From the NCBI RefSeq assembly GCF_014648695.1, contig NZ_BMRP01000012.1:153442-204187 (forward strand): DNA of 50,746 nucleotides, given 5' to 3'. The notes below the pieces were generated by a model. The model had not been told where the DNA came from. It made no database searches and saw only the letters and a program-made list of their open reading frames with translations. The position numbers and the translations under genes were made by a program. Shown here piece after piece: positions 1 through 12,789 of the stretch (position 1 is the first letter of the stretch; each line of letters begins with the position of its first letter). The stretch is from Streptomyces albospinus (GTDB taxonomy: Bacteria > Actinomycetota > Actinomycetes > Streptomycetales > Streptomycetaceae).

Positions 1-14
1 GGGCCGTCGGTCAT
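1..14 (-). CDS. Possible 5' end of the next gene (priA in related genomes), truncated by the window edge
   Basis: An ATG on the minus strand (bases 12-14) follows the metK stop codon by about 20 bases and opens a frame reading Met-Thr-Asp-Gly before the window ends. A weak GGCAG-like ribosome site precedes it. In Streptomyces genomes I recall the primosomal helicase gene priA directly downstream of metK in the same direction, which would fit. Four codons cannot identify a protein, so the assignment rests on remembered gene order only. Confidence 0.25.
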
Positions 15-34
15 CTGCCCTGCGGAGCGGAGGC

Positions 35-1243
35 TTACAGCCCCGCGGCCTTGCGGAGGGCGTCCACCCGGTCGGTGCGCTCCCAGGTGAAGTCCTCCAG
101 CTCGCGGCCGAAGTGGCCGTAAGCGGCGGTCTGGGCGTAGATCGGGCGGAGCAGGTCGAGGTCGCGGATGATCGCGGCGGGACGGAGGTCGAAGACCTCG
201 GCGATGGCCTGCTCGATCTTGTCGGTGTCCACGGTGGCGGTGCCGAAGGTCTCGACGAAGAGACCGACCGGCTCGGCCTTGCCGATGGCGTAGGCGACCT
301 GGACCTCGCAGCGCGAGGCGAGGCCCGCGGCGACGACGTTCTTGGCGACGTAGCGCATGGCGTACGCGGCGGAGCGGTCGACCTTGGACGGGTCCTTGCC
401 GGAGAAGGCGCCACCACCGTGGCGGGCCATGCCGCCGTAGGTGTCGATGATGATCTTGCGTCCGGTCAGGCCGGCGTCGCCCATCGGGCCGCCGATCTCG
501 AAGCGGCCGGTGGGGTTGACCAGCAGGCGGTAGCCGTCGGTGTCCAGCTTGATGCCGTCCTCGACCAGCTGGTTCAGGACGTGCTCGACGACGAACTCGC
601 GGATGTCGGGCGCCAGGAGCGAGTCCAGGTCGATGTCCGACGCGTGCTGCGAGGAGACGACGACGGTGTCGAGGCGGACGGCCTTGTTGCCGTCGTACTC
701 GATGGTGACCTGGGTCTTGCCGTCGGGGCGCAGGTAGGGGATGGTCCCGTTCTTGCGGACCTCCGACAGGCGGCGGGAGAGCCGGTGCGCCAGGTAGATC
801 GGGAGCGGCATCAGCTCGGGGGTCTCGTCGCAGGCGAAGCCGAACATCAGGCCCTGGTCGCCCGCGCCCTGTCGGTCCAGCTCGTCGTCATCGCCCTCGA
901 CGCGGTTCTCGTACGCGGTGTCGACACCCTGGGCGATGTCGGGGGACTGCGCGCCGATGGACACCGAGACGCCGCAGGACGCGCCGTCGAAGCCCTTCTT
1001 GGACGAGTCGTATCCGATGTCCAGGATCTTGTTGCGGACAAGGTTGGGGATGTCGGCGTACGCCTTGGTCGTCACCTCGCCGGCCACATGCACCAGGCCG
1101 GTGGTGATCAACGTCTCCACGGCGACCCGGGAGGTCGGGTCCTCCTTGAGGAGCGCGTCGAGGATGGTGTCGCTGATCTGGTCAGCGATCTTGTCAGGGT
1201 GGCCCTCGGTGACGGACTCCGAGGTGAACAGGCGGCGGGACAC
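35..1243 (-). CDS. metK: S-adenosylmethionine synthetase
   Basis: MetK condenses methionine and ATP to S-adenosylmethionine, the cytosolic methyl donor. The 402-residue length is typical. The N-terminal signature GHPDKIAD is at residues 14-21, and the glycine-rich GGGAFSGKD loop that contacts the triphosphate is near residue 276. The GTG start at 1243 is chosen because GGGAGCGAT stands immediately before it and the protein then opens SRRLFTSESVTEGH, as in the family. The frame stays open upstream to about 2377, but that part is antisense-frame shadow of coaBC. A 284-bp gap separates it from coaBC, so it probably has its own promoter. The assignment is secure. Confidence 0.97.
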   Translation of the reverse strand: MSRRLFTSESVTEGHPDKIADQISDTILDALLKEDPTSRVAVETLITTGLVHVAGEVTTKAYADIPNLVRNKILDIGYDSSKKGFDGASCGVSVSIGAQSPDIAQGVDTAYENRVEGDDDELDRQGAGDQGLMFGFACDETPELMPLPIYLAHRLSRRLSEVRKNGTIPYLRPDGKTQVTIEYDGNKAVRLDTVVVSSQHASDIDLDSLLAPDIREFVVEHVLNQLVEDGIKLDTDGYRLLVNPTGRFEIGGPMGDAGLTGRKIIIDTYGGMARHGGGAFSGKDPSKVDRSAAYAMRYVAKNVVAAGLASRCEVQVAYAIGKAEPVGLFVETFGTATVDTDKIEQAIAEVFDLRPAAIIRDLDLLRPIYAQTAAYGHFGRELEDFTWERTDRVDALRKAAGL

Positions 1244-1527
1244 ATCGCTCCCTGGGGTTGCAGCGGCTGCTGGCTGATCATTGGCGGAAAGGCCGAGAGC
1301 TGCGCTCGGCCGAATCCACTGCCAGTTTACGGGTCGTATGTGGCGCTCGGGCACCCAGTCTCGATTTATGGAACCCCCGTGACCTGGGACACCACGCCTC
1401 ACGGTAGTGACGATCACCTTGAGAATCGGTCGGGTCAAGAGGGCATGCCGAATTTTGCGGGGCCAGTGGGAGTACTGAGGGGGACCATTCCGGTGCGCTT
1501 TCCCTGGTCCCTCAGGGGCTTCCCCGG
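1244..1527. other. metK/coaBC intergenic region
   Basis: These 284 bp between coaBC and metK contain an imperfect inverted repeat (1475-1515) that may end coaBC. A 7-bp-stem hairpin (GGCCGAG/CTCGGCC, 1291-1311) lies in the presumed metK leader. On the minus strand a TTGACC and several TA-rich hexamers could serve as promoter elements, but none pairs convincingly. I looked for a SAM riboswitch and could not recognise one. Confidence 0.4.
1475..1515 (-). terminator. Terminator-like inverted repeat after coaBC
   Basis: CTGAGGGGGACCA (1475-1487) pairs with TGGTCCCTCAG (1505-1515), with two extra G bases bulged and a 17-nt loop. It lies just downstream of the coaBC stop. There is no U-tract, as usual in high-GC actinomycetes. 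Moderate support only. Confidence 0.4.
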
Positions 1528-2763
1528 TCAGCGGCCGGGGCCGGCCAGACGGGGGGCGACCAGGTCCCAGAGAGTGTCGGCGAGGGCTTCCTTGGGTCCG
1601 TACGGGACGGGCGTCTCGGTGCCGTCCGTGGCCAGGATCACGGCTTCGTTCTCGGCCGAGCCGAATGCCTTGTGCTCGCCGACCTCGTTGACGACGAGCA
1701 GATCGCAGCCCTTGCGGGCGAGCTTGGCCCGGCCGTTGGCGAGCACGTCGTCGGTCTCCGCGGCGAAACCGACGACCAGCCGGCCGGGTCGGGCCCGGTC
1801 GGCCGAGAGCTCGGCGAGGATGTCCGGATTCCGTACCAGGGTGACGGGTTCCGGCTCCTGGCCCTCCTGCTTCTTGATCTTGCCGGGGGCGTAGACGGCG
1901 GGCCGGAAGTCGGCGACGGCGGCGGCCATCACCACCGCGTCGGCGTCCGCCGCGGCCTTCAGCACGGACTCCCGCAGCTGCCCGGCGGTACCGATGTGGA
2001 TCACGTCGACACCGGCCGGATCGGGCAGTTCCGTATTGCCCGCGACGAGGGTGACCCGCGCACCGCGGGCCGCGGCCGTACGGGCGAGCGCGTAGCCCTG
2101 CTTGCCGGAGGAGCGGTTGCCCAGGTAGCGCACGGGGTCCAGCGGCTCCCGGGTGCCGCCCGCGCTGACCACGACATGGCGGCCGGCGAGGTCCTGCGGG
2201 AGGCCCTTGGCGCCGCGGGCCAGCACCTGGCGACAGAGCTGGAAGATCTCGACGGGGTCGGGGAACCGGCCCTTGCCGGTGTCGACGCCGGTCAGCCGGC
2301 CGACCGCGGGCTCGATGACGATCGCGCCGCGGCGCCGCAGCGTGGCGACGTTCTCCTGGGTGGCCGGGTTCTCCCACATCTCGGTGTGCATCGCGGGCGC
2401 GAAGACCACCGGGCAGCGGGCGGTGAGGAGGGTGTTGGTCAGCAGGTCGTCGGCGAGGCCGTGGGCGGCCTTGGCCAGCATGTCGGCGGTGGCCGGGGCG
2501 ACCACCACGAGGTCGGCGCGCTGCCCGATGCGGACGTGCGGGACCTCGTGGACGGACTCCCAGACCTCGGTGGAAGCCGGGTTGCCGGACAGCGCGGCCC
2601 AGGTGGCCTCGCCGATGAAGTGCAGCGACGCGGCGGTCGGCACGACCCGTACGTCATGGCCCGACTCGGTGAACTGCCGCAGCAGCTCGCACGCCTTGTA
2701 CGCGGCGATCCCGCCGCTGACCCCCAGGACGACCCTCGGCCGCTCCCGCTCCTGCTTCTCCAT
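1528..2763 (-). CDS. coaBC: Bifunctional phosphopantothenoylcysteine decarboxylase / phosphopantothenate-cysteine ligase
   Basis: CoaBC carries out two successive steps of coenzyme A synthesis: joining cysteine to 4'-phosphopantothenate, then decarboxylating the product. The N-terminal flavoprotein decarboxylase domain (about residues 1-180) shows LGVSGGIAAYKA, a PATADM motif in place of PASANT, and APAMHTEMW, the His form I recall from actinobacteria. The C-terminal ligase domain (about 190-411) opens with SAGGTREPLDPVRYLGNRSS. The ATG at 2763 is preferred because GGGGAG precedes it. An in-frame ATG at 2799 would add 12 residues but has a poor ribosome site. It lies between rpoZ and metK on the same strand. 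Confidence 0.95.
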   Translation of the reverse strand: MEKQERERPRVVLGVSGGIAAYKACELLRQFTESGHDVRVVPTAASLHFIGEATWAALSGNPASTEVWESVHEVPHVRIGQRADLVVVAPATADMLAKAAHGLADDLLTNTLLTARCPVVFAPAMHTEMWENPATQENVATLRRRGAIVIEPAVGRLTGVDTGKGRFPDPVEIFQLCRQVLARGAKGLPQDLAGRHVVVSAGGTREPLDPVRYLGNRSSGKQGYALARTAAARGARVTLVAGNTELPDPAGVDVIHIGTAGQLRESVLKAAADADAVVMAAAVADFRPAVYAPGKIKKQEGQEPEPVTLVRNPDILAELSADRARPGRLVVGFAAETDDVLANGRAKLARKGCDLLVVNEVGEHKAFGSAENEAVILATDGTETPVPYGPKEALADTLWDLVAPRLAGPGR

Positions 2764-2831
2764 CGCTTCGCCGCTCCCCGAGTCTCGGTCCGAACGCATG
2801 GCGCTCTACGTATGCCCCCATGACACACCAA

Positions 2832-2858
2832 GGGCCCGGCAGACGCTCTGCCGGGCCC
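2832..2858 (-). terminator. rpoZ terminator hairpin
   Basis: A perfect 12-bp stem (GGGCCCGGCAGA / TCTGCCGGGCCC) closes a 3-nt CGC loop 24 bp beyond the rpoZ stop. There is no U-tract, but the stem is very stable. It probably separates rpoZ from coaBC. Confidence 0.8.
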
Positions 2859-2882
2859 TCGATGAGGAATCTGCGCTACCGC

Positions 2883-3158
2883 CTACTGGGCGGCCGAGCC
2901 CTCGACGGACTCGGAGGTCAGCAGACCCGCGTTGATCTCGCGGAGCGCGATCGACAGGGGCTTCTCGTGGACGTGCGTGTCGACCAGCGGGCCGACGTAC
3001 TCCAGCAGGCCCTCGCCGAGCTGGGAGTAGTACGCGTTGATCTGGCGCGCGCGCTTGGCGGCGTAGATCACGAGGCTGTACTTCGAGTCGGTGGCCTCGA
3101 GAAGCTCATCAATGGGCGGGTTGATGATGCCCTCGGGTGCGGTGATGGAAGAGGACAC
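2883..3158 (-). CDS. rpoZ: DNA-directed RNA polymerase omega subunit
   Basis: Omega is the small RNA polymerase subunit that wraps the beta' tail and helps core assembly. The 91-residue product contains the family core, with PPIDELLEATDSKYSLV at about residues 14-30 followed by AAKRARQINAYY. The GTG start at 3158 follows GGAAGG at good spacing. It sits 86 bp after gmk on the same strand, the common gmk-rpoZ order, and is followed by a strong hairpin. rpoZ next to gmk and close to relA is ordinary actinobacterial arrangement. Confidence 0.96.
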   Translation of the reverse strand: MSSSITAPEGIINPPIDELLEATDSKYSLVIYAAKRARQINAYYSQLGEGLLEYVGPLVDTHVHEKPLSIALREINAGLLTSESVEGSAAQ

Positions 3159-3244
3159 TCTCTACCTTCCGAAAGGGGATGAAGCAGGTGGCAGCGTGGA
3201 AACGCTGAAACGGGAAATCCGCGGCGCCGGGATCGGAGTCGGGA

Positions 3245-3865
3245 TCAGCTGCTGGCGTTCCGGTCCCCAGATCGACGCAGCATGAAGGCTAGCAGCTCAC
3301 GGCTGACGTCCTCGACGGAGGTGTTGACGAGAGTCACATCGAACTCCTTCTCCGCGGCCAGCTCGACCCTGGCGACCTCCAGCCGGCGCTCGATGACCTC
3401 GGGCGCCTCGGTGCCGCGGCCGGTGAGCCGGCGCACCAGCTCCTCCCAGCTCGGCGGGGCCAGGAAGACCAGGTGGGCATCGGCCATGGACTCACGGACC
3501 TGGCGGGCGCCCTGGAGGTCGATCTCCAGCAGGACGGGCTCGCCGGACTCCAGCCGGTCCAGCACCGCCTTGCGGGGGGTGCCGTAGCGGTTGCCCGCGA
3601 ATTCGGCCCATTCCAGCAGCTCACCATTGGCGACCAGCTTGTCGAATTCCTCGTTGTCGACGAAGAAATACTGGACGCCGTGGCGCTCCCCGGGGCGCGG
3701 CTTGCGGGTGGTGGCCGAAACCGAGAGCCAGACCTCGGGGTGGACCTTGCGCATATGCGCGACGACCGTGCTCTTGCCGACCCCCGAGGGGCCGGAGAGC
3801 ACGGTCAGCCGCGGTTGTCTGGCCGGGGGGACGGGGGTTGTCCCCCGGGAGACTGCAGAACTCAT
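3245..3865 (-). CDS. gmk: Guanylate kinase
   Basis: Guanylate kinase phosphorylates GMP to GDP with ATP in the cytosol, feeding GTP and (p)ppGpp pools. The 206-residue protein has the P-loop GPSGVGKST at residues 25-33 and the GMP-binding segment SATTRKPRPGE, then DLQGARQVRE. A proline- and threonine-rich N-terminal tail of about 17 residues precedes the core. The ATG at 3865 lies 38 bp from the mihF stop, so gmk and mihF are probably co-transcribed. Confidence 0.96.
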   Translation of the reverse strand: MSSAVSRGTTPVPPARQPRLTVLSGPSGVGKSTVVAHMRKVHPEVWLSVSATTRKPRPGERHGVQYFFVDNEEFDKLVANGELLEWAEFAGNRYGTPRKAVLDRLESGEPVLLEIDLQGARQVRESMADAHLVFLAPPSWEELVRRLTGRGTEAPEVIERRLEVARVELAAEKEFDVTLVNTSVEDVSRELLAFMLRRSGDRNASS

Positions 3866-3903
3866 GCAGCGATTATTCCAGCTTCCCGGCGGTGCCGGAA
3901 AAC

Positions 3904-4227
3904 TCAGGAAGCCGGGCTGCCGAACTCGCGCTCCAACGATGCGATCTGGTTGGAGCCGAGGCCACGTACGCGGCGGCTCTCGGAGATGCCGAGCCGCTCC
4001 ATGATCTGCTTGGCACGGACCTTGCCGACGCCGGGCAGGGACTCCAGAAGGGCGGAGACCTTCATCTTGCCGATGACGTCGTTCTCCTGGCCCTGCTTGA
4101 TGACCTCATGGAGGGAGGCACCGGAGTGCTTGAGCCGATTCTTGACCTCGGCGCGCTCCCGGCGAGCCGCGGCGGCCTTTTCGAGCGCGGCAGCGCGCTG
4201 TTCAGGGGTAAGGGGCGGAAGAGCCAC
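3904..4227 (-). CDS. mihF: Integration host factor, actinobacterial type
   Basis: This small nucleoid protein is the actinobacterial integration host factor, unrelated in sequence to enterobacterial IHF. It binds and bends DNA and supports phage integration, sporulation and secondary metabolism in Streptomyces. The 107 residues start with a basic helical region (about 1-45). They end with a helix-two-turn-helix-type segment around LPGVGKVRAKQIMERLGI. The GTG at 4227 follows GAGGTGA. A candidate promoter (4275-4303) lies upstream, and gmk follows after 38 bp. Confidence 0.94.
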   Translation of the reverse strand: MALPPLTPEQRAAALEKAAAARRERAEVKNRLKHSGASLHEVIKQGQENDVIGKMKVSALLESLPGVGKVRAKQIMERLGISESRRVRGLGSNQIASLEREFGSPAS

Positions 4228-4274
4228 GCCTACGTCACCTCGGATGTCGAACTGTCGGATACGGACCGGTGTGG

Positions 4275-4303
4275 AACCTAGTCGCCCCGCATCAGCGGAG
4301 CAA
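4275..4303 (-). promoter_or_regulatory. Candidate promoter for mihF-gmk
   Basis: On the minus strand TTGCTC (4298-4303) and TAGGTT (4275-4280) are separated by exactly 17 bp, a housekeeping-sigma arrangement with a near-ideal Streptomyces -10. It lies 48 bp upstream of the mihF start codon. Confidence 0.55.
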
Positions 4304-4382
4304 CGAGCAACGCGCTTACGTGCAGTGCTCTCGACGGAGACTAGCGGCCGATCGCGCCGGAGTCAGCGAGAACAGACGAAAA

Positions 4383-4410
4383 GTCCTGGTCAGACTCTGC
4401 TGACCAGGAC
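4383..4410 (-). terminator. Intrinsic terminator of the pyrimidine operon (after pyrF)
   Basis: GTCCTGGTCAG (4383-4393) pairs perfectly with CTGACCAGGAC (4400-4410) around a 6-nt loop. On the minus strand the stem is followed by TTTT. It starts 22 bp after the pyrF stop, so it probably ends the pyr transcript. One of the few hairpins here with a real U-tract. Confidence 0.85.
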
Positions 4411-4432
4411 ATTTCGGGACCAAATGACCGCC

Positions 4433-5271
4433 TTATCCGACCGCGGTCCGCACTTCGTCGGCGAAACGGGCCGCCGCCGCGCGCAGCGCAGCGGTGTCCG
4501 GGCCGTGCCGCAGCACTCCCCGGCTGACGCTCGGCACCACGTTGCGGACGGTGTCGCCGAAGACGGTGGGCAGGTCGGCGGGGGTGGCGCCCTGCGCTCC
4601 GATGCCGGGGGCCAGCAGCGGGCCGTTGATCGCCAGATCGAACGCGGAGAGATCGCCGAGGGTGGCCCCGACGACCGCGCCGAAGGACCCCAGCGGCGCC
4701 TGGCCGGCGTTGTCCGCGGCGAGGTGGCCGAGCATGGTGGCGGCGACGCTGCGGCCGTCCTCGCGCACCGCGCGCTGGACCTCCGCGCCCTCCGGGTTCG
4801 AGGTGAGCCCGAGCACGAACAGCCCGGCGCCGTTCTCCCGCGCCATGTCGACGGCCGGCCGCAGCGAGCCGTAGCCCAGGTACGGGGAGACCGTCAGCGC
4901 GTCCGAGAACAGCGGCGAGTCCTTGCGCAGGAACGCCTCGGCGTACGCGCTCATCGTGGAGCCGATGTCGCCGCGCTTGGCGTCCATGAGGATCAGTGCG
5001 CCGCGCTCGCGGGCCTCCTCGACGGCGGTCTCCAGGACGGCGATACCGCGCGAGCCGAAGCGCTCGAAGAAGGCCGACTGCGGCTTGAAGACCGCGACCT
5101 GCTCGCCCAGTGCCTCCACGACGGTCCGGGTGAAGCGGGCCAGACCTGCGACATCGTCGTTCAGGCCCCAGTCGGCCAGCAGCGAGGCGTGCGGGTCGAT
5201 GCCGACGCAGAGGGGGCCGCGCTCGTCCATGGCGCGGCGCAGGCGGGCGCCGAAGGGCTCGGGTCCGGCCG

Positions 5272-5275
<4 letters not shown>
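4433..5275 (-). CDS. pyrF: Orotidine 5'-phosphate decarboxylase
   Basis: PyrF decarboxylates OMP to UMP, the last step of de novo pyrimidine synthesis. The 280-residue protein belongs to the type 2 subfamily: CVGIDPH near residue 24, FKPQSAFFERFG, and the catalytic LMDAKRGDIGS with the Asp-Lys-Asp charges. The ATG at 5275 overlaps the pyrD stop as ATGA, indicating translational coupling. A longer open frame upstream only overlaps pyrD. It is the last gene of the pyr operon and is followed by an intrinsic terminator. Confidence 0.96.
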
Positions 5276-6381
<1,106 letters not shown>

Positions 6382-6426
6382 GGTGGGGCGGGGCCTTCCG
6401 CGGGTGGGTTCGGGTGGGCTCATGAA

Positions 6427-6455
6427 GAGGGGGACACCGCCGTGGTGTCCCCCTC
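6427..6455 (-). terminator. Hairpin between carB and pyrD
   Basis: GAGGGGGACACC (6427-6438) pairs perfectly with GGTGTCCCCCTC (6444-6455) around a 5-nt loop, starting a few bases beyond the carB stop. It could partly terminate transcription or stabilise the carAB message, since pyrD and pyrF continue in the same direction. Confidence 0.65.
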
Positions 6456-6461
6456 CCGGGC

Positions 6462-9765
<3,304 letters not shown>

Positions 9766-9773
<8 letters not shown>

Positions 9774-10908
9774 GCTGGCCCTCCATCAGGGAAACGAAGC
9801 GGTCGAAGAGGTACGCGGCGTCGTGCGGACCCGCGGCGGCTTCGGGGTGGTACTGGACGCTGAAGGCCGGCTGGTCGAGGAGCTGGAGCCCCTCCACCAC
9901 GTCGTCGTTGAGGCAGACGTGGGAGACCTCGGCGCGGCCGAAGGGGGTGTCGGAGACCTTGTCGAGCGGCGCGTCCACGGCGAACCCGTGGTTGTGCGCG
10001 GTCACCTCGACCTTGCCCGTCGTACGGTCCTGGACCGGCTGGTTGATACCGCGGTGCCCGTACTTGAGCTTGTACGTGCCGAAGCCCAGCGCCCGGCCCA
10101 GGATCTGGTTGCCGAAGCAGATGCCGAACAGCGGGGTCTTCCGCGAGAGCACCTCGCGCATCACGGAGACCGGGTGGTCGGCGGTGGCCGGGTCGCCCGG
10201 CCCGTTGGAGAAGAACACGCCGTCGGGGTTGACCGCGTAGACGTCCTCGGCGGTGGCGGTGGCCGGCAGGACGTGCACCTCGATGCCGCGCTCGGCCATC
10301 CGGTGCGGGGTCATGCCCTTGATACCGAGGTCGACGGCGGCGACGGTGAACTTCTTCGCACCGATCGCCGGGACGACGTACGGCTCCTTGGTGGCGACCT
10401 CTGCGGAGAGGTTCGCGCCCTTCATCTCGGGGGCCTGGCGCACCTCGGCGAGCATCGTGCCCGCGTCGGGCAGCGCGTTGCCGGAGAAGATGCCCACCCG
10501 CATCGCGCCGCGCTCGCGCAGATGGCGGGTGAGCGCACGGGTGTCGATTCCGCTGATGCCGACGACGCCCTGGCGGCGCAGCTCCTCGTCGAGGGAGCGC
10601 CGGGAGCGCCAGTTGGACGGCACCCGGGCGGGGTCACGGACGACATAGCCGGAGACCCAGATGCGCGCGGACTCGGGGTCCTCGTCGTTCACGCCGGTGT
10701 TGCCGACGTGCGGGGCGGTCATGATGACGACCTGGCGGTGGTACGAGGGGTCGGTCAGCGTCTCCTGGTAGCCGGTCATGCCGGTGGAGAACACCGCCTC
10801 GCCGAAGGTCTCCCCCACGGCCCCGTAGGCACGGCCGCGGAACGTGCGGCCGTCCTCCAGGACGAGTACGGCGGGGATTTTGGCGGTCCCCTTGGTGGAG
10901 GTCGTCAT
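9766..10908 (-). CDS. carA: Carbamoyl phosphate synthetase small (glutaminase) subunit
   Basis: CarA hydrolyses glutamine and passes ammonia to CarB. The class I amidotransferase triad is visible: Cys264 in FGICFGNQILG, and His354 and Glu356 in VQYHPEAA. The N-terminal half carries the CarA-specific domain (GRTFRGRAYGA, STGMTGYQETLTDPSY). The ATG at 10908 gives the usual 380 residues and overlaps the stop of the upstream membrane-protein gene as ATGA. Its own stop lies inside the start of carB. Confidence 0.97.
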
Positions 10909-11492
10909 CGTGCGCCTTCCGTTTCGGTGTGCTCGGTGGTGTGCTCGCTGTTGCTGAGCCGGTTGATGGCCTCGACCCAGGCCGGGTGCTCGCCGGCCCG
11001 GTCGGAGCGGAAGCCGGAGTCGATCTGTCGGTCGCCGTGCTCCCACGTGACGACCAGCAGGCCGCCTTCGGTCAGGACCTTGCCGGCGATGCCCTTGTCC
11101 AGGCGGGCGCCGCGCAGGGCGGCGACCGGCACGAAGAAGTCCTCGGCCCCCGGCCGTACGACGTCCAGGCCCCGGTCGGTCAGGGCCAGCTCGACGCGGC
11201 TGCGGGTGCCCAGGCCGCGGGCGACGATCCGGTCGAGCCACTGCCCGGCGGTGGTGGAGCCGTGGTACCGGCCGCTGAGGGTCAGCCGGGGCTCGCCCGC
11301 GTCGTCGGGCGCCGTGGGCAGCTCGGGCAGATCGCCCTGGAGGGTGCCGCGCCACTTCCAGCCCTGGCGCATCAGCCAGTAGACGAAGACGACGAAGACC
11401 AGGAGCCCGACGACCCAGCCGATCCGTGCGGCCCAGTCGGTGACCGGAGCGGAGTGCGGCGCTTGGGCCAAGTGGATGAGTGGAGGAGTCAC
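10905..11492 (-). CDS. Uncharacterised single-pass membrane protein with PH-like domain, embedded in the pyr operon
   Basis: This is a 195-residue protein with one membrane segment near residues 22-41 (RIGWVVGLLVFVVFVYWLM). The soluble part (about 65-178) is rich in short beta strands and resembles the PH-like families annotated at this place in Streptomyces operons. No catalytic motif is seen. The GTG start overlaps the pyrC stop as GTGA, and its stop overlaps the carA start as ATGA. It is therefore translationally locked between two pyrimidine enzymes. A membrane role connected with the pathway is inference only; its function is unknown to me. Confidence 0.85.
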   Translation of the reverse strand: MTPPLIHLAQAPHSAPVTDWAARIGWVVGLLVFVVFVYWLMRQGWKWRGTLQGDLPELPTAPDDAGEPRLTLSGRYHGSTTAGQWLDRIVARGLGTRSRVELALTDRGLDVVRPGAEDFFVPVAALRGARLDKGIAGKVLTEGGLLVVTWEHGDRQIDSGFRSDRAGEHPAWVEAINRLSNSEHTTEHTETEGAR

Positions 11493-12784
11493 GCCAGCTT
11501 CCCGTCGACGAGCGTTGCGCGGCCCCGCAGGAAGGTGTGGGTGACGCGCCCCGGCAGCTCACGGCCCTCGTAGGGGGTGTTGCGGCTGCGCGAGGCGAAG
11601 CCCGCGGGGTCCACCTCTCCACGGTAAGCGGAATCGACCAGCGTGAGGTTGGCGGGCTCGCCTACCGAGACGGGGCGGCCGTGGCCGGTGGCGCGGCCGA
11701 TCCGGGCCGGCGCGAAGGACATCCGCTCCGCGACGTCCGCCCAGGTCAGCAGGCCGGTCTCCACCATCGTCTGCTGGACGACGGACAGCGCGGTCTCCAG
11801 GCCCACCATGCCCATGGCCGCCGCGGCCCACTCGCAGTCCTTGTCCTCGTGCGGGTGCGGGGCGTGGTCGGTGGCGACGATGTCGATGGTGCCGTCGGCG
11901 AGGGCCTCGCGCAGCGCCATGACGTCGCGCTCGGTGCGCAGCGGCGGGTTGACCTTGTAGACGGGGTTGTAGGTGCGCACCATCTCGTCGGTGAGCAGCA
12001 GGTGGTGCGGGGTGACCTCGGCCGTCACGTCGATGCCGCGGGACTTGGCCCAGCGCACGATCTCGACGCTGCCGGCGGTCGACAGGTGGCAGATGTGCAC
12101 CCGGGACCCGACGTGCTCGGCGAGCAGCACATCGCGGGCGATGATCGACTCCTCGGCGACCGCGGGCCAGCCGCCCAGCCCCAGCTCGGCCGAGACGACG
12201 CCCTCGTTCATCTGGGCGCCCTCGGTCAGCCGCGGCTCCTGGGCGTGCTGCGCGACGACCCCGCCGAACGCCTTCACGTACTCCAGGGCCCGGCGCATGA
12301 TCACGGCGTCGTCGACGCACTTGCCGTCGTCGGAGAAGACGGTGACGCCGGCCGCGGACTCGTGCATGGCGCCCAGCTCGGCGAGCTTCTTGCCCTCCAG
12401 GCCGACGGTGACGGCGCCGATGGGCTGCACGTCGCAGTAGCCGTGCTCCTTGCCGAGCCGGTAGACCTGCTCGACGACGCCGGCGGTGTCGGCGACGGGG
12501 AAGGTGTTGGCCATGGCGAACACGGCCGTGTAGCCCCCGGAGGCGGCGGCCCGCGTGCCGGTCAGCACGGTCTCGGAGTCCTCCCGGCCGGGTTCGCGCA
12601 GGTGGGTGTGCAGGTCGACGAGGCCCGGCAGGAGGATCTTGCCGCCGGCCTCGACGACCTGGGCGCCCTCGGCGCTGGAGACGGTGAGATCGGTACCGAC
12701 GGCGGTGATGGTCTCGTCGGTGATCAGGACGTCCTGCGGCTCGCCGCCGAGCACCTTCGCACCGCGGATCAGGATCTTGCTCAT
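11489..12784 (-). CDS. pyrC: Dihydroorotase
   Basis: PyrC closes carbamoyl aspartate to dihydroorotate. The 431-residue amidohydrolase shows the zinc-binding HTHLREPG (His59, His61) and a later ATDHAPH near residue 305. Length and motifs fit the class I bacterial dihydroorotases. The ATG at 12784 is 5 bp past the pyrB stop, and the stop codon overlaps the next gene by 4 bp. It is the third gene of the pyr operon. Confidence 0.96.
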   Translation of the reverse strand: MSKILIRGAKVLGGEPQDVLITDETITAVGTDLTVSSAEGAQVVEAGGKILLPGLVDLHTHLREPGREDSETVLTGTRAAASGGYTAVFAMANTFPVADTAGVVEQVYRLGKEHGYCDVQPIGAVTVGLEGKKLAELGAMHESAAGVTVFSDDGKCVDDAVIMRRALEYVKAFGGVVAQHAQEPRLTEGAQMNEGVVSAELGLGGWPAVAEESIIARDVLLAEHVGSRVHICHLSTAGSVEIVRWAKSRGIDVTAEVTPHHLLLTDEMVRTYNPVYKVNPPLRTERDVMALREALADGTIDIVATDHAPHPHEDKDCEWAAAAMGMVGLETALSVVQQTMVETGLLTWADVAERMSFAPARIGRATGHGRPVSVGEPANLTLVDSAYRGEVDPAGFASRSRNTPYEGRELPGRVTHTFLRGRATLVDGKLA

Positions 12785-12789
12785 GTCTC

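Noticed and set aside
1244..1527. SAM riboswitch upstream of metK
   Set aside because: I could not find a recognisable SAM aptamer core in the leader; only a small hairpin.
113..1894. Long plus-strand open frame opposite metK and coaBC
   Set aside because: Antisense frame created by high GC3; low-complexity Val/Gly/Asp/Arg product, no ribosome site, and both minus-strand genes are clear homologues.
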